A DNA stretch of 64,000 bases from Channallabes apus (GCA_030522415.1 CM060121.1:17163642-17227641); one strand, 5' to 3'; positions 1-11,660 are shown, counted from the stretch's first letter. Numbers and translations: made by a program. Notes: generated by a model from the letters alone, not told the origin.

Positions 1-1985
1 ATAATAGTGCATCCATATAGCGTCACATAATGTGTTGCCTGGGGAACAGTGCTGATGCATAGCCATGTTTAATGACTGTGTTATTTCTGCCTTGCTGCAG
101 CCAACAGAAGACAAGCTCGTTTCCAGGAAAAAGCCAGGGTAGAGAACTTTCCCTGATTGGACTGGTTACTGACAATGTTTAACATGAGAGTCACATACAC
201 ACAAATGGAGCCCTGACTGCTTTCAACTCCTCCTTCTCCCCCTTTCCTCCCAGACTCTCATTCTCAAGACTCTGGCTGTGAATTTTTTTTCCTCTTTTTG
301 ACGTCAGTGATTGTTGTTATTTAACATAAACCTCTGAGAAAGGTTCACACAATGGACAAATGCTTGTCCACTCTTTTGATGTACAATCTACAGACAGTAG
401 AAGGGGTGTGTGTGAGAATAGTAGGCATGAGGGAGATAAAAGCAAGGGCAAAAGAAGGTGTTAAAATCACTATAAAAACTTTCAAGAGAAATGTGAGAAT
501 TTACATGACATTTAGTTAAACTTTGGTATTTAGCATGACTGTCTTTGTAGGCCTGTATGACATTCATGTGATTTGTTTTAAATGATTACAACCGGACAGA
601 GTTGACAGAGACGTAGCATACTGTAGATACATGTAATCACATGTTTTATGATTGTTTTCGGTTGTTTCTAAGACTAATAGTAATAACCTGAACATTTGGT
701 AAGTTTAACATATTTAGAATGTTCCCATATTCCAGCAGAGGCAAAATGTATGCATTTTAAAAGTAATGATAACTTTGGTTCTAACTAACATAATCAAAAA
801 TCCAAATACACAGTCTGATATCTGAAGCCTCCCAAGTTGACACACACTGGTGGGACATATATATAAGCTGTTGTTTCAACAACAACAAAAAATCGGTCAA
901 TGACCAATGTTGTGTTCCTGGTACGGATCCATGATTCTTGAGTTTTAAAGGTTAAACAGGCTTTAGTTACCCTTTAAAAACTGATTCACTGATCCACGGA
1001 ATCCAAAGTAAACCATTTGTAATTTGGAGATGCGATATATCAAAGCAAACCTAACCCTCATGCTAAATATTCTCCTGTATGAAGAAACAACTCTTTTAGT
1101 TGAGTTTTACCTTCAACCCAGAGAACTACATAAAAGATGTTTGAACAGAAAATGTATTCAAAATGCACGTCGTCTAAACTCTAAACATCAAAAAAATTTA
1201 AATTCTGCCATGTTTCATTAGGTACAAACATTGCCACAGAGCTACCCAAAATGAACACCTTTGACGGCTTAACCTGGCTCACCATCAGCTAAAAACAGCA
1301 TCCCATGTAATTCAGCAACAGTGCATTCAACCTAGTCGAAGTGCGCTGCAGAAAAGTGCCTGGGCTTGCTGAAAAGATCTGCATGACCTGTTTTGTGTCA
1401 ACAACAATGAAATATGCGTTTTTATTGACTGCTTGTCCTCACTGAGGGGGAGAGAGAGAAGCTTCCCTGCCTCATAATGAGGTTGACTGTTTTCATAGTT
1501 TTAGTGACAAGAATTATGTCCTAAAAAGAGACATGCTGGGGGAAATAACAGTGTCAGCAAAGTCAGCAAGTAATTTCAAATATAATAATAGCTGATGGTG
1601 AATTGATAGAATTATGCACTCCTCAAAGGAGAATAATGTAGTTCAGATTTTCATTAAAATTTATAGAAACCTAATAATAAGTGTAGGAATTGAAGGTTTA
1701 AAAAAGTGATAAGAAAGGTGAAGGTACTTCGAGGCACTCTAATATCTATATTCTGATATTGTAGAAAGGTATAAGGTGGGTCAAAAGACAGAAAATGACT
1801 CGTTAATTTGTCTTTAACCAAAACGTTTTTGCAGAGAATAAATTTATTGTTTACATTTTTTAAACATTATTTTATATTAATCTCTGGTCATAATAATGCT
1901 CGTAGATTTCCTCTACTGTTCACAGTCATATCAGTCAAATATACACAGATGAGCTATAACACCTCATCTTTTATATAGTTTTATC
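1..1985. other. Unique non-coding sequence
   Basis: AT-rich sequence with no reading frame that resembles a protein and no recognisable repeat. The only gene-like hint is near base 101, where a pyrimidine-rich run ending in CTGCAG is followed by a short open stretch and then GGTAGAG, which looks like a small exon between splice sites. This is far too little to call a gene. Confidence 0.5.
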
Positions 1986-1987
1986 TT

Positions 1988-2056
1988 ATGTACAGGATTG
2001 CAGCCTGTCCTAGGGGAATTTGGGCACAAGCCAATCCATCGGGCAAACACGCTCAC
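1988..2056 (-). repeat. Decayed V-SINE tail fragment (possible)
   Basis: The words CAGCCTGTCCTAGGG, GCCAATCCATCG and CACGCTCACACA appear in the order seen in the 3' half of the minus-strand V-SINE at 22354-22732, but the match is diverged and short. It is probably a very old fragment of the same family or of a LINE with a related tail. Confidence 0.35.
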
Positions 2057-5000
2057 ACATGAGCCCTAACATGACACAGCAAAACATTGTGGCTAATATT
2101 GTGTACAGTAGGTTCCCCTTGTGCGACCTGGGCTGCTGACCTAGGCAGTGCCTTTCTCTTGTGGACACCATTGACATTTTCAGCAAGTTTGGCTTTATTG
2201 GCTTTTCTGTAGGATCTCACCAAGCAGACTAGCCTTCGTTCAGCACAGGCATAAATGAACCCTGGGTGCCCATGATCATTTTACAAGTTTAAGGGTATAT
2301 ATTTGATAATCATGTGTTAATTGGTGATAATGTGATAATCATGTGATAATCAAGTTATTTGGTGTTAATGTTATGGCTGAACGGTGTATTCTGTAGGAGT
2401 TACACTAGTTTTGATAGGTTATTTTTTCTTTCAATGTAGTCTAAACAGGAACACCATTTGTTGGAAACTGGCGCAAGTGTTTATAAATTAGGGTTTAACA
2501 GCTGTTGAGGTATTTTGTGTTTAACCATCAGTCTGCCTCTATTATATTTTCCACCCACTTACAAAGCAACAGGAATGTCTCGGAAATGCATCTGGTCACT
2601 AGTTCCACCACAAGAACATTATGAGTGGATTTCTTGGGTAAAATTCCTAAACACAAAATAAAATCCTTACTTTTTGAAAATTTTGGAAGTTTAGCATGAG
2701 ATCAGTGTACACATGATGTCAACAGCAAATCAGAATGGAAATGGGGCTAGACATTAATGTAATAAATATTATGTATATAGATATATTTCTCACTGCCTAC
2801 AAGAATGTTAGAGAGGAAATTAGTCTTACAGTATGTGACGCCTTCAAGCCTTCTCATCACAGTCCTTTCATTATGGCTTAGTGAATTAGGAATTCTAGGT
2901 CAGTAGTTTGATGTCTGTGATGTCAGCTAATACAGTGTCCACCTGAGCCATAAAACCAAACTATCACTCAAATTTCAACCATTTTCTTCAAAACAAACAA
3001 AAGAAAAGAAGGTTTGGAAGAAAAGAAAGCAAAAAACTGACAGCTTCAGATTTTTATCGTTTAAAAAAAGTAAATTCTTTGGTCTGTGATGGACAAAGAC
3101 TGTGAAGACACATCACTGTAAATCAATGATTGTTTCCTCTATAGTTATGTCGGGGTTTTTTCCCACTACTTCTGGCCTGTAGTGTAAGAGTGATAATGAG
3201 GCTCCAGTATGTGCATGTGTGGGGAGGCTGTTTCTGTGCATGTGGGTGTGTGAAAATTCATTGACTGTTACCGGTCTGTCTTAAGATGATCAGAGGAGGA
3301 ATACGTACGTTGTATTATCATAGAGCAGGGAACAAGCTATATTGTAATGGTCTCCTTTTACTCGGCAGCACAGCATGCTTTAATGAACTGCATAAAATTA
3401 CTACTTTGAGCATATGCATTGAATCTGCTTGTCTTTATTTTGAAATTCACAAAATTGGATTATTGCCCTTTCATACAGTAGCTCTTCATATCCACCATAA
3501 TGCATTTCTATCTAAAGCACACTGTGCTGTGGAAATGAAATGAGTCAGTGCCATTTTTCAGTCACTGTGACAGTTTTAATGCAGCATCCACACCTCTATT
3601 TATACTGCTTTCTGGCTCGGACTTATTTATTTTTTATTTTTTTGAAGTGTAGCTTTTTTATTCTCTTTCTTCTTGTAATTGAATCAACATTTTCTCAGTG
3701 TTTGTGCTAACAAAAGTAATGTCACTTACAGTATAATGATAAATTATTTCCATATAGGCAGGGTGTGTATTATCACTAACCTACATGGGAAACATGGCAG
3801 ACAAGTAAGGTTGCATTAAAAAAAGGCAAAAAAGGACCAAATGGGATTAAAAATGGACAAAACGATGCCTATATAAGTGTATTGTACTTTGATGACGTGC
3901 TAACATAAGGAAGCTGACTTCATAGTTAACTGCAAAATGGCGTGATGAAACCAACTGAGAGGCATAAAAGGTGTAAAAGTCCTGCCTTAAGGGATCAGAG
4001 AGCTTTGCTGACAGAGGAAGGAAAGCACCTCACAAGGTGCAGGACTCCCCAGTCTTGCTTTTGGTGTCGAGTTGACAGCTCGCTCTTGACCGGAAGGGGA
4101 AGACAAGGTGTGAAGGGAAGAGAAGAAGACGAAGAAAGGGTGTGAGAGGAGGACCAAGGATCAGAGGCTTTGGTCATAATACTACTTGGGGGAAGGTTTA
4201 TGGATCTGCTGTTCAGCCTGTAAGCAGATAAAGACCATAAATTATGTTGCAGCAGTGCCACATATCACACTTAGACCAGATCATTCTTGTGGGAAACCTT
4301 TATATTACCATCCACACTACTGTTCGGTAGATCAAAAAGGCCAAAGTTAAAGTGGAAAAACATGCATGTCAAATAACCAAAGTGAATAAGCATTAAACAA
4401 AACATACATTTTAAGACTAATAGACAAATTAAGAGTCAACATGAAACAGGGGGGTAAACATCAGAGCATAGCAAACGTCGTGAGAGGAACAGAGGGAGGA
4501 ATCGCTTTGTTTTGCGTCAGAAGTGAAAACCGAGCTGCTCTGTTTTAATGGTGGAGGAATAATGCATGGACACCTAATGCATCTGAAAGTTCAAGCATCT
4601 ACCTCATTCATAATGCAGCTCTCATGTTCAGCTGGTCTATAATAGAGTTTAGACATGAAAAGAAATGCAAGACTAAGCATCCTAATGCTACAGTATATGA
4701 CATCACAGCATGTAATCAGTCACAAAGCACATTAAAAGTGCTTTTAGATATAGTGTGCTTTTAAAGTTTTCAGTTGCTATGAGTTAACTGTAGTGGTAAC
4801 TCTGGGTTAAATGCAGGCAAGAAATACTGTGGGAAAGAAAAATTTTGTTTATTATTGACAGACCTTATCATTTGATGCTACTTGCATTTCTCAAAAACAC
4901 TGATTGCAAAACCTGAGAAATAACAAATAAGAGAGTTGCGGCCCACAGCACCACGGTTCAGGGAATACCAACCAAAAAAAGCAAGAAGGACCACAGAATT

Positions 5001-5590
5001 TCATTTGAGTTGGTTTAAAATGGTCCTTATATGCAATCCATATCTATAATATATGGTATATACTGTATATTCTTGCAATTATGAGTTATTTTGCATTTCT
5101 TTTGATACACACATACAAGGGTTGAGATGAATATTGCTCAATAACAAAGGCATGTCTAGACATGCCTCGTGCACTTCAGCTACAATATCACCTTTAGAGA
5201 TTGCTTAAAGGCAAACCGTAAAAGACATACATTGCTAGCAATAGATGTCAAATTACACACACTTACTCTATGTACCGGTTATGTAATTACATTACATATA
5301 ATGGATGTTCAATCACATATACTTACAGTATGTAGTTCTATGTATGTAAAGCATTATTAATAATAATAGTAATATAACATCTCCTGACATACAGTAGTAA
5401 CATAGAGTGAGAAGAAGAAGTAGAAGAGGAAGAAAAGGTTGAGAGAAGCATGACATAGGTAGTATCTCATACCATCCTGCTGGTGAACTGGTGATATGTA
5501 CCTGACTCACCTCTATATGACACGTTTGCTCTGAAACACAACCTAACAATGACAACCTCAAACCATTTTCCTAAAAAATTCATAATTAAT
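2057..5590. other. Unique non-coding sequence
   Basis: No supported gene or transposon. There are purine-rich runs at about 2995-3030, 4090-4155 and 5405-5455. Reading frames up to 88 codons occur here, but they show no motif or protein-like composition and look like chance. Confidence 0.5.
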
Positions 5591-5998
5591 AAATACTAAA
5601 ACAGGCGGCGCGGTGGTGTAGTGGTTAGCACTGTCGCCTTGCACCTCCAGGGTCTGGGTTCGATTCCCCGGCCAGGCTCGATTCCCGTCTCTGTGTGCAT
5701 GGAGTTTGCATGTTCTCCCCGTGCTTGGTGGGTTTCCTCCGGGTACTCCGATTTCCTCCCACAGTCCAAAGATATGCAGGTTAGGCTAATTGGCGTTCCT
5801 AAATTGCCCGTAGTGTGTGATTGGGTGTGTGAGTGTGTGTACAGTATGTGTGTGTGCCCTGCGATGGATTGGCACCCTGTCCAGGGTGTACCCCGCCTAG
5901 TGCCCGAAGTCTCCTGGGATAGGCTCCAGGTCCTCCGCGACCCTGAACACAGGATTAAGCGGTATAGAAGATGAATGAATGAATGAAATACTAAAACA
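5591..5998 (+). mobile_element. V-SINE (DANA/Mermaid-like), full length with 13-bp TSDs
   Basis: The SINE body is 5604-5985. Its head is tRNA-like, with a box A-type segment (GGTGTAGTGGTTAGCACTG) and a box B-type GGTTCGATTCC, the internal promoter layout for RNA polymerase III. The central region (GGAGTTTGCATGTTCTCCCC, then GTGGGTTTCCTCC) is the strongly conserved V-SINE core, and the tail ends in GATGAATGAATGAATG. A perfect 13-bp duplication, AAATACTAAAACA, flanks it at 5591-5603 and 5986-5998, the mark of LINE-driven target-primed insertion. It encodes nothing; the 117- and 163-codon frames across it are shadows. The family name is from memory of fish V-SINEs. Confidence 0.9.
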
Positions 5999-6536
5999 TT
6001 AAGTAATACCAACACTAAAGTAATACCAAATACTGGACACTGGAAATGGTTACGATAAATAATGACTGGTCTGTAAATTAATATCAAAGTATAGTTAAAT
6101 GATTAGATTACACCCAATTCTAATACTCCCACATGCCATTTATCCAGACCAGCATAGGAAGTATGATAGGCGATGACAAAAAAGCAACTAACCACCAGTT
6201 AATGTGACCAGATGTCTCGTAATAGCTTTTAAATCGCTCACATTAGCCAGCTAAAATTAACGTGTGTTTGTGACCCAAGATGACTAACAAAGAAAAGCAT
6301 AGACTCAAATTAAAATAAACATATTTTGTATAATTAGTTCCAAAGGTTGTTTTTATGGCACAGGATGGAAAATTTTGAAAGAATCTTTTAATGAGTAGAA
6401 CAAAAATACCAAATCCAGGGGGAAAAGGCAAGTGGCAAAGTAAACACATGCCCACCCAGAATATCTGCATTCTGTGGCACATCCTGCACAGATGTTTACA
6501 GATAGGCCAGTGTAAGAATGGCGTAATGCCCATCAT

Positions 6537-6537
<1 letters not shown>
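5999..6537. other. Unique non-coding sequence
   Basis: AT-rich, with no protein-like frame and no recognisable repeat. It lies between the V-SINE and a compound microsatellite. Confidence 0.5.
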
Positions 6538-6572
<35 letters not shown>

Positions 6573-6581
6573 AGTCTTACA

Positions 6582-6634
<53 letters not shown>
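6538..6634 (+). repeat. Compound microsatellite (TC)n...(CA)n
   Basis: A (TC)n run at 6538-6567 is followed, after a short interruption, by a (CA)n run at 6585-6634. Overlapping reading frames (serine/leucine or histidine/threonine runs) are artefacts. Confidence 0.95.
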
Positions 6635-6638
<4 letters not shown>

Positions 6639-7284
6639 ACAGCAATGTATATGCCTTCAGTTTTACTTCGGTTCACCATTGTGTGAGTTAGGGGTTCATG
6701 GAACGCCCACAGACAGGACATGTGATGAGCATATACTGTATAATCACAGACTGCATCAAACTCCGATCAATGAAACTTGTAGTACTGTGTAAAAGTCTTA
6801 AGCCACCCCTTATTTTTTCACATTAAATTCAATTTAAAGATTTTAGAGTAGATTAGATTCAACTTTATTGTCATTACACATATACAAGTACAAGGCAACG
6901 AAATGCAGTTTAGGTCTAACCAGAGTGCAATTAACAGAAAGTGCAGGATAAAGGTATAAGTTAAAAGGGATATGTGCAGGGAGAAGCTATGGGTATCTAT
7001 TACAGAAGGATATTATGTGAGCATAATATACAGAATGCTAGTAACTCTAATTATAAATTTACTATGGATGAGCAATATATACAAGTTGTTATTGACTATA
7101 GTCAGGAATTTGCAAATAGATATGTGCATAATGTACAGGTTGCTATTTCTATAGACAGGAATTTACAAATAGACATGTACAGACAATGTACAGGAATATA
7201 CAAAATGAACATAATGTAGACATGTACGAATATATACTCAGTCAGAAGTTTACAAATGTATTGTGCATGGATATTTGTATTTCT

Positions 7285-7469
7285 AAACAGGTATGTACAT
7301 TGTAGTGCAGTCCATATTAAATAGTGAAAAGTGTAAATAGTGTAATGGCAATGGGAAGAGTATAGAGTATATTTTCAAACAGGTATGTACATTGTAGTGC
7401 AGTCCATTGTAGTGCAGTCCATATTAAATAGTGTAAAGTGTGAATAGTGTAATGGTAATGGGAAGAGTA
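7285..7469. repeat. Imperfect 92-bp tandem duplication in LINE 3' UTR
   Basis: Two copies, starting at about 7285 and 7377, share AAACAGGTATGTACATTGTAG and the downstream AAGTGTGAATAGTGTAATGG-type stretch. Inside the second copy a short unit, TTGTAGTGCAGTCCAT, is repeated again. It lies in the non-coding tail of the LINE, where such repeats are common. Confidence 0.8.
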
Positions 7470-7496
7470 TAGGGGTGTGTGAGGAATGGGCAGGTG

Positions 7497-8410
7497 TCAG
7501 TGGGGGGCAGAGTTCAAGAAGGAGACAGCTCTGGGAAAGAAGCTGTTCCTCAGTCTGCTGGTTTTTGACCTGGGACACCTGAAGTGCCTACCAGAAGGCA
7601 GGAGAGAAAACAGTTTGTGGGCGGGGTGAGAGTAATCCTTAATAATACTGCGTGCTCGACGCACACAGTGTTTCTTTTGAATGTCCTTGATGGCTGGAAG
7701 AGGAGTCCCTATAATACACTAGGCAGTTTTCACCACCCGCTGCAATGCCTTGCGCTCAGCAACAGAGCAGCTTCCGTACCAGACTGTGACACAGTTGGTT
7801 AGGATGCTTTCTATTGTGCAGCGATAGAAGTTCACCAGAGTAGTTGAGGACAGCTGGTTCGTCTTAAGTGTTCTCAAGAAGAATAGGCGCTGGTGAGCCT
7901 TCCTGACCAGGCTTGAGGTGTTGGTGGACCAGGATAGGTTCTCCGAAATGTGGGTCCCCAGGAACTTAAAGGATGAAACAGGCTCAACAATCATCCCATT
8001 GATGTGAATGAGTTCATGTGAACCTCCTCTTCCTTTCCTTAAGTCCACAATGAGCTCCTTGGTCTTATCGGTGTAAAGGAGCAGATTATTGTCCGTGCAC
8101 CAAGTGGCCAGGTGCTTGATCTCCTCCCTGTAGGCAGACTCATCGTTGTTGCTGATGAGGCCGATCACCGTGATATCGCCTGCAAACTTGATGATGTTAT
8201 TAGATCCATACACAGGCCTTAAGTCGTGGGTGAAGAGGGAGTAAAGGAAGGGGCTTAGCACACAGCCCTGTGGTACGCCAGTGTTAAGCATGATGATAGT
8301 GGAGCAGATGTGGCCTGACCTAACATGCTGGGGTCTGTTGGTCAAAAAGTCCATAATCCAATTGCAAAGTGAGATGTTAATATCCAGATCTCTAAGTTTG
8401 GTGGTTAACT
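7497..8410 (-). pseudogene. LINE reverse transcriptase C-terminal remnant
   Basis: The frame runs from about 8410 to a TGA at 7497-7499, over 300 codons of the RT palm/thumb and C-terminal region. The RT motif [10 protein letters not shown] is clear. The catalytic box, normally FADD in this group, reads FAGD here, so one catalytic aspartate has become glycine. One in-frame TAG (7719-7721) sits directly after RVVKTA, at a position where relatives usually have glutamine. The frame then continues through PLPAIKD, HPAHKLFSLLPSG and RLRNSFFPRAV to the natural end. Upstream, SAFNTVLP is visible in another frame near 8415-8440, so there is also a one-base shift at about 8412. The copy is dead. Confidence 0.85.
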
Positions 8411-8935
8411 TAGGGTAAAACAGTATTAAATGCAGAAATTAAAATTAAAAAGAATTAAAAAGATGTACATTCAGTTAAAGACATGGGAACAAATATTTTA
8501 CTATGACAGGCTGTAAAGTGTATAAAATACAGCTTAAAAGTTGGTTGTTTATATAACAACCTCAGCAGCAACCTCATTTCCCCTCTTGTCTGTTCCAACC
8601 ACTCAGCATTCAGCATCACCAGTATACTAATCGCCGGCCTGAACGTCTGTCATCATATGCACCTGTTTCTCACTGGTTCATGCCTTAAATTAGATGTTTT
8701 GTAAATGCTTGAGTAATTCATATGTCACAGTGTGGTTTAAAAAATCCTCAAACTTGCCAAGCCCATGGACTGGACTGAAAATGAGGGCCAAAAACCTGCC
8801 AAAAAAGAGAGAGCCAAATAAATCCTTCAAGAAGCCTGAAGAAATAGTCCTAAGACTGCATATAAAATAAAAAAATGTCTTTAGAAGCAAAGCATGAAAA
8901 AATTAGGAGTGGCTCAAGACCTGCACAGTACTGTA

Positions 8936-9069
8936 TTTCTAATTGTAGAGGCCAAATTTGGCATGTTATAGGCTAGGCTAGATGTATACAGTACATAGCA
9001 AGAACTTGGGCTTTAACTGTGAGAAAATGAATGAATGAAAGAAAGAAAGATTTAATAATCTTTATGATT
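8936..9069. other. Short spacer between two transposon relics
   Basis: AT-rich, ending in a GAATGAATGAAAGAAAGAAAG simple-sequence run (about 9030-9050). No gene is seen. Confidence 0.5.
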
Positions 9070-10444
9070 TACAGGTCCTTCTCAAAAAATTAGCATATTG
9101 TGATAAAGTTCATTATTTTCTGTAATGTACTGATAAACGTTAGACTTTCATATATTTTAGATTCATTACACACAACTGAAGTAGTTCAAGCCTTTTATTG
9201 TTTTAATATTGATGATTGTGGCATACAACTCATGAAATCCCTATCTCAAAAAATTATCATATCATGAAAAGGTTCTCTAAACGCGCTATTAACCTAATCA
9301 TCTGAATCAACTAATTAACTCTAAACACCTGCAAAAGATTCCTGAGGCTTTTAAAAACTCCCAGCCTGGTTCATTACTCAAGACCGCAATCGCAATCATG
9401 GGTAAGACTGCCGACCTGACTGCTGTCCAGAAGGCCATCATTGACACCCTCAAGCAAGAGGGTAAGACACAGAAAGAAATTTCTGAACGAATAGGCTGTT
9501 CCCAGAGTGCTGTATCAAGGCACCTCAGTGGGAAGTCTGTGGGAAGGAAAAGTGTAGCAGAAAACGCTGCACAACGAGAAGAGGTGACCGGGCCCTGAGG
9601 AAGATTGTGGAGAAGGACCGATTCCAGACCTTGGGGGACCTGCGGAAGCAGTGGACTGAGTCTGGAGTAGAAACATCCAGAGCCACCATGTACAGGCGTG
9701 TGCAGGAAATGGGCTACAGGTTGCAAATTTTGCACGTCATTCGGAAATCAAGGTGCCAGAGTCTGGAGGAAGACTGGGGAGAGGGGAATGCCAAAATGCC
9801 TGAAGTCCAGTGTCAAGTACCCACAGTCAGTGATAGTCTGGGGTGCCATGTCAGCTGCTGGTGTTGGTCCACTGTGTTTTATCAAGGGCAGGGCCAATGC
9901 AGCTAGCTATCAGGAGATTTTGGAGCACTTCATGCTTCCATCTGCTGAAAAGCTTTATGGAGATGAAGATTTCATTTTTCAGCACGACCTGGCACCTGCT
10001 CACAGTGCCAAAACCACTGGTAAATGGTTTACTGACCATGGTATTACTGTGCTCAATTGGCCTGCCAACTCTCCTGACCTGAACCCCATAGAGAATCTGT
10101 GGGATACTGTGAAGAGAAAGTTGAGAGACACAAGAATCTGCAAAAGGATTCCCGACCAAGTATTGAGTGCATAACTGAACATAGTTATTTGAAGGTTGAC
10201 TTTTTTGTATTAAAAACACTTTTCTTTTATTGGTCTTATGAAATATGCTAATGTTTTGAGATGGGGATTTTGGGTTTTCATGAGCTGTATTCCACAATCA
10301 TCAATATTAAAACAATAAAAGGCTTGAACTACTTCAGTTGTGTGTAATGAATCTAAAATATATGAAAGTCTAATGTTTATCAGTACATTACAGAAAATAA
10401 TGAACTTTATCACAATATGCTAATTTATTTGAGAAGGACCTGTA
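9070..10444 (+). mobile_element. Tc1-like transposon, internally deleted, with IR/DR termini
   Basis: The element body is 9072-10442 with TA at 9070-9071 and 10443-10444. The terminal inverted repeats are about 190 bp and near-identical (left 9072-9262, right about 10240-10442). Each holds two transposase-binding-like direct repeats: CTCAAAAAATTAGCATAT at 9081 and a near copy at 9245, mirrored at about 10240 and 10414. This is the IR/DR layout of Tc1 elements such as Sleeping Beauty. The coding part is broken and shortened, so this copy could move only if a related transposase acted on its ends. Confidence 0.92.
9398..10174 (+). pseudogene. Broken Tc1-like transposase
   Basis: The N-terminal helix-turn-helix (MGKTADLTAVQKAI... 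SERIGCSQSAVSRHLSG) is open from 9398 to a stop at 9596-9598, reached after an apparent one-base loss near 9550. The second helix-turn-helix continues in another frame from about 9607. From 9698 the catalytic half is readable and ends at 10174. It has FQHDLAPAHS and SPDLNPIENLW, and the D and E are separated by exactly 34 residues. The first catalytic aspartate box (WSDES-type) is absent: sequence jumps from the GYR region near 9720 straight to a serine/glycine-rich segment. A second jump near 10137 removes part of the C-terminus. Summed length is well below the usual 340 residues, so this is a pseudogene. Confidence 0.9.
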
Positions 10445-11150
10445 TTGGTTCTTAACTGGGGGGAAAAGCCAATTGACTTAAATGCATATTTTACAATACT
10501 GTGTGTAATATTTTTGATGTATCTTGCAAGTTGCAGTGTACAGAGACTTTTAAAATTCCACATTAAATGATTTTGCTTAAGATCAAAGAAGGCACTGAAT
10601 ATATTAAAGGAAAAAAGTCAAGTCTTTTGAGGGAGTGGACTAAAAGCAGCTCTTTTTTTAATAACATTAGCATTACGTATAACTATTCAGCACCAACATG
10701 TATTTGCAAAACCTGTTTTGCTGTATTTTTATCATCTTTTTTTGGTTAACTTCTGTCTGCTTGAACATATCAAAGGTGCACCACCCAAAGACTACATGGA
10801 CAATAAAATGTGACGTATACAGTACTGTGATTCCCTAAAACACAGGAGATTTTCTGAATAAAAAAGAATAGACCAAGAATATCCAACTACTTTTTTAGTT
10901 AAACTTTCATATTTATTTATTTATTTTATAAGTTGTGAACATAGGTCTTTAGAAACAACTCCATAACTCAAGCTCATAAGTTCAATAACAAGTTTAGAAA
11001 TTCAATATGAAATCTTTTTCATCTACAAAGATGTATTGGCCATTAAATAAAATACAAATAAAGTTCTGCAATTTGCTAAATGGAAGCTCACAAACAGCGA
11101 TCAGGTAAAAAAAAAACTGGATTTACTATTATTTGGTCATTGTCCATGTG
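10445..11150. other. Unique non-coding sequence
   Basis: Very AT-rich, including a short TTTA run near 10908-10927. No gene or recognisable repeat is seen. Confidence 0.45.
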
Positions 11151-11154
11151 TACA

Positions 11155-11545
11155 GGATATCCCTATAAAGTCTCTATATACAGAGGAAATTAACATAATT
11201 AAGCAATTTGCATGAGTTCATCATGAGTGGGATAGATGACATAGAAATGACCATATTGTAGCTAGAAATTGTTGGAAGTCACATGGAGTGAGGTCAGGAC
11301 AGTACAGGGGATGTAATGTGATGTGTGTGTGTGTGGGGGGGGGGGGATAATTCTGAGTTCCTATAATGTGCATGTGGTGTTCATGAATGATTGTGTGTAC
11401 ATTTTCCACCAACAGGTGCGTCTCTTCTACAAGTTATCTGTCAATTATCAAGGATCAGGTGTTTCACTCGCTGATTATTCACAGGAACGAGTGCAGCGGG
11501 CTCTATATTTCACAGACATACAAAATTATTTCAAACATTGGCACC
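11155..11545 (-). mobile_element. Mariner-like transposase remnant
   Basis: On the minus strand, VENVHTIIHEHH (helix-turn-helix-like, about 11375-11412) is followed after a junction by HPLYCPDLTPCDF (about 11272-11310). The latter is the mariner catalytic block, usually YSPDLAPCD, whose last aspartate is the third D of DD34D. Everything normally between these two parts is missing, and the join contains a G-rich run. A second copy with the same internal join lies at 54745-55115. The ends of this relic are not clear. Confidence 0.65.
11322..11346 (+). repeat. (TG)n followed by G12 tract
   Basis: Seven TG units run into twelve consecutive G at the internal junction of the mariner relic. The tract is a slippage-prone simple repeat, and guanine runs of this length can form quadruplex structures. 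Confidence 0.9.
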
Positions 11546-11657
11546 ATTAAAATTGAACGGCACTTGTATTTGCTTATAATATGCATTTATAGCTTTGAAC
11601 TTGTGCACCAGTGTTAAAATAGGGCAGTGGTGACAAATGCAAATATTTGGCCAATCA

Positions 11658-11660
<3 letters not shown>

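Larger units (their letters stand above)
6845..8440 (-). mobile_element. 5'-truncated CR1/L2/Rex1-group LINE
   Basis: A non-LTR retrotransposon reading leftwards. It holds the C-terminal part of a reverse transcriptase (7497 to about 8412), then a 3' untranslated region with internal duplications, ending near 6845 in a sequence that reads CAATAAAGTTGAATCTAATC on the minus strand. The 5' end is lost close to 8440, typical of incomplete reverse transcription. The protein has the conserved order seen in CR1-superfamily enzymes: [19 protein letters not shown], then FKFLGTHI, then RTL and [10 protein letters not shown]. Whether it is Rex1/Babar, L2 or another branch would need a tree. Confidence 0.8.
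6780..8935. mobile_element. Tc1/mariner-type relic split by a LINE insertion
   Basis: The left end reads TA then GTACTGTGTAAAAGTCTTAAGCC (6780-6803). The right end, read on the minus strand from 8935, is TACAGTACTGTGCAGGTCTTG, followed by AGCCACTCC. These are inverted, closely related termini with TA at each outer edge, as expected for a Tc1/mariner superfamily element. No transposase is recognisable inside. A LINE fragment (about 6845-8440) occupies most of the interior, so the original element was probably a non-autonomous copy of only about 0.55 kb. Confidence 0.6.

Noticed and set aside
5604..5680. tRNA gene in the head of the V-SINE
   Set aside because: Box A and box B words are present, but no complete cloverleaf is evident and the conserved V-SINE core follows directly.
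5596..6087. 163-codon minus-strand and 117-codon plus-strand frames
   Set aside because: Both lie across the V-SINE and its antisense. SINEs do not code, and a similar frame recurs at 22419-22715 in the other SINE copy.
7719..8354. A functional host gene of 211 codons
   Set aside because: Clear LINE reverse transcriptase with a mutated catalytic box and a premature stop.
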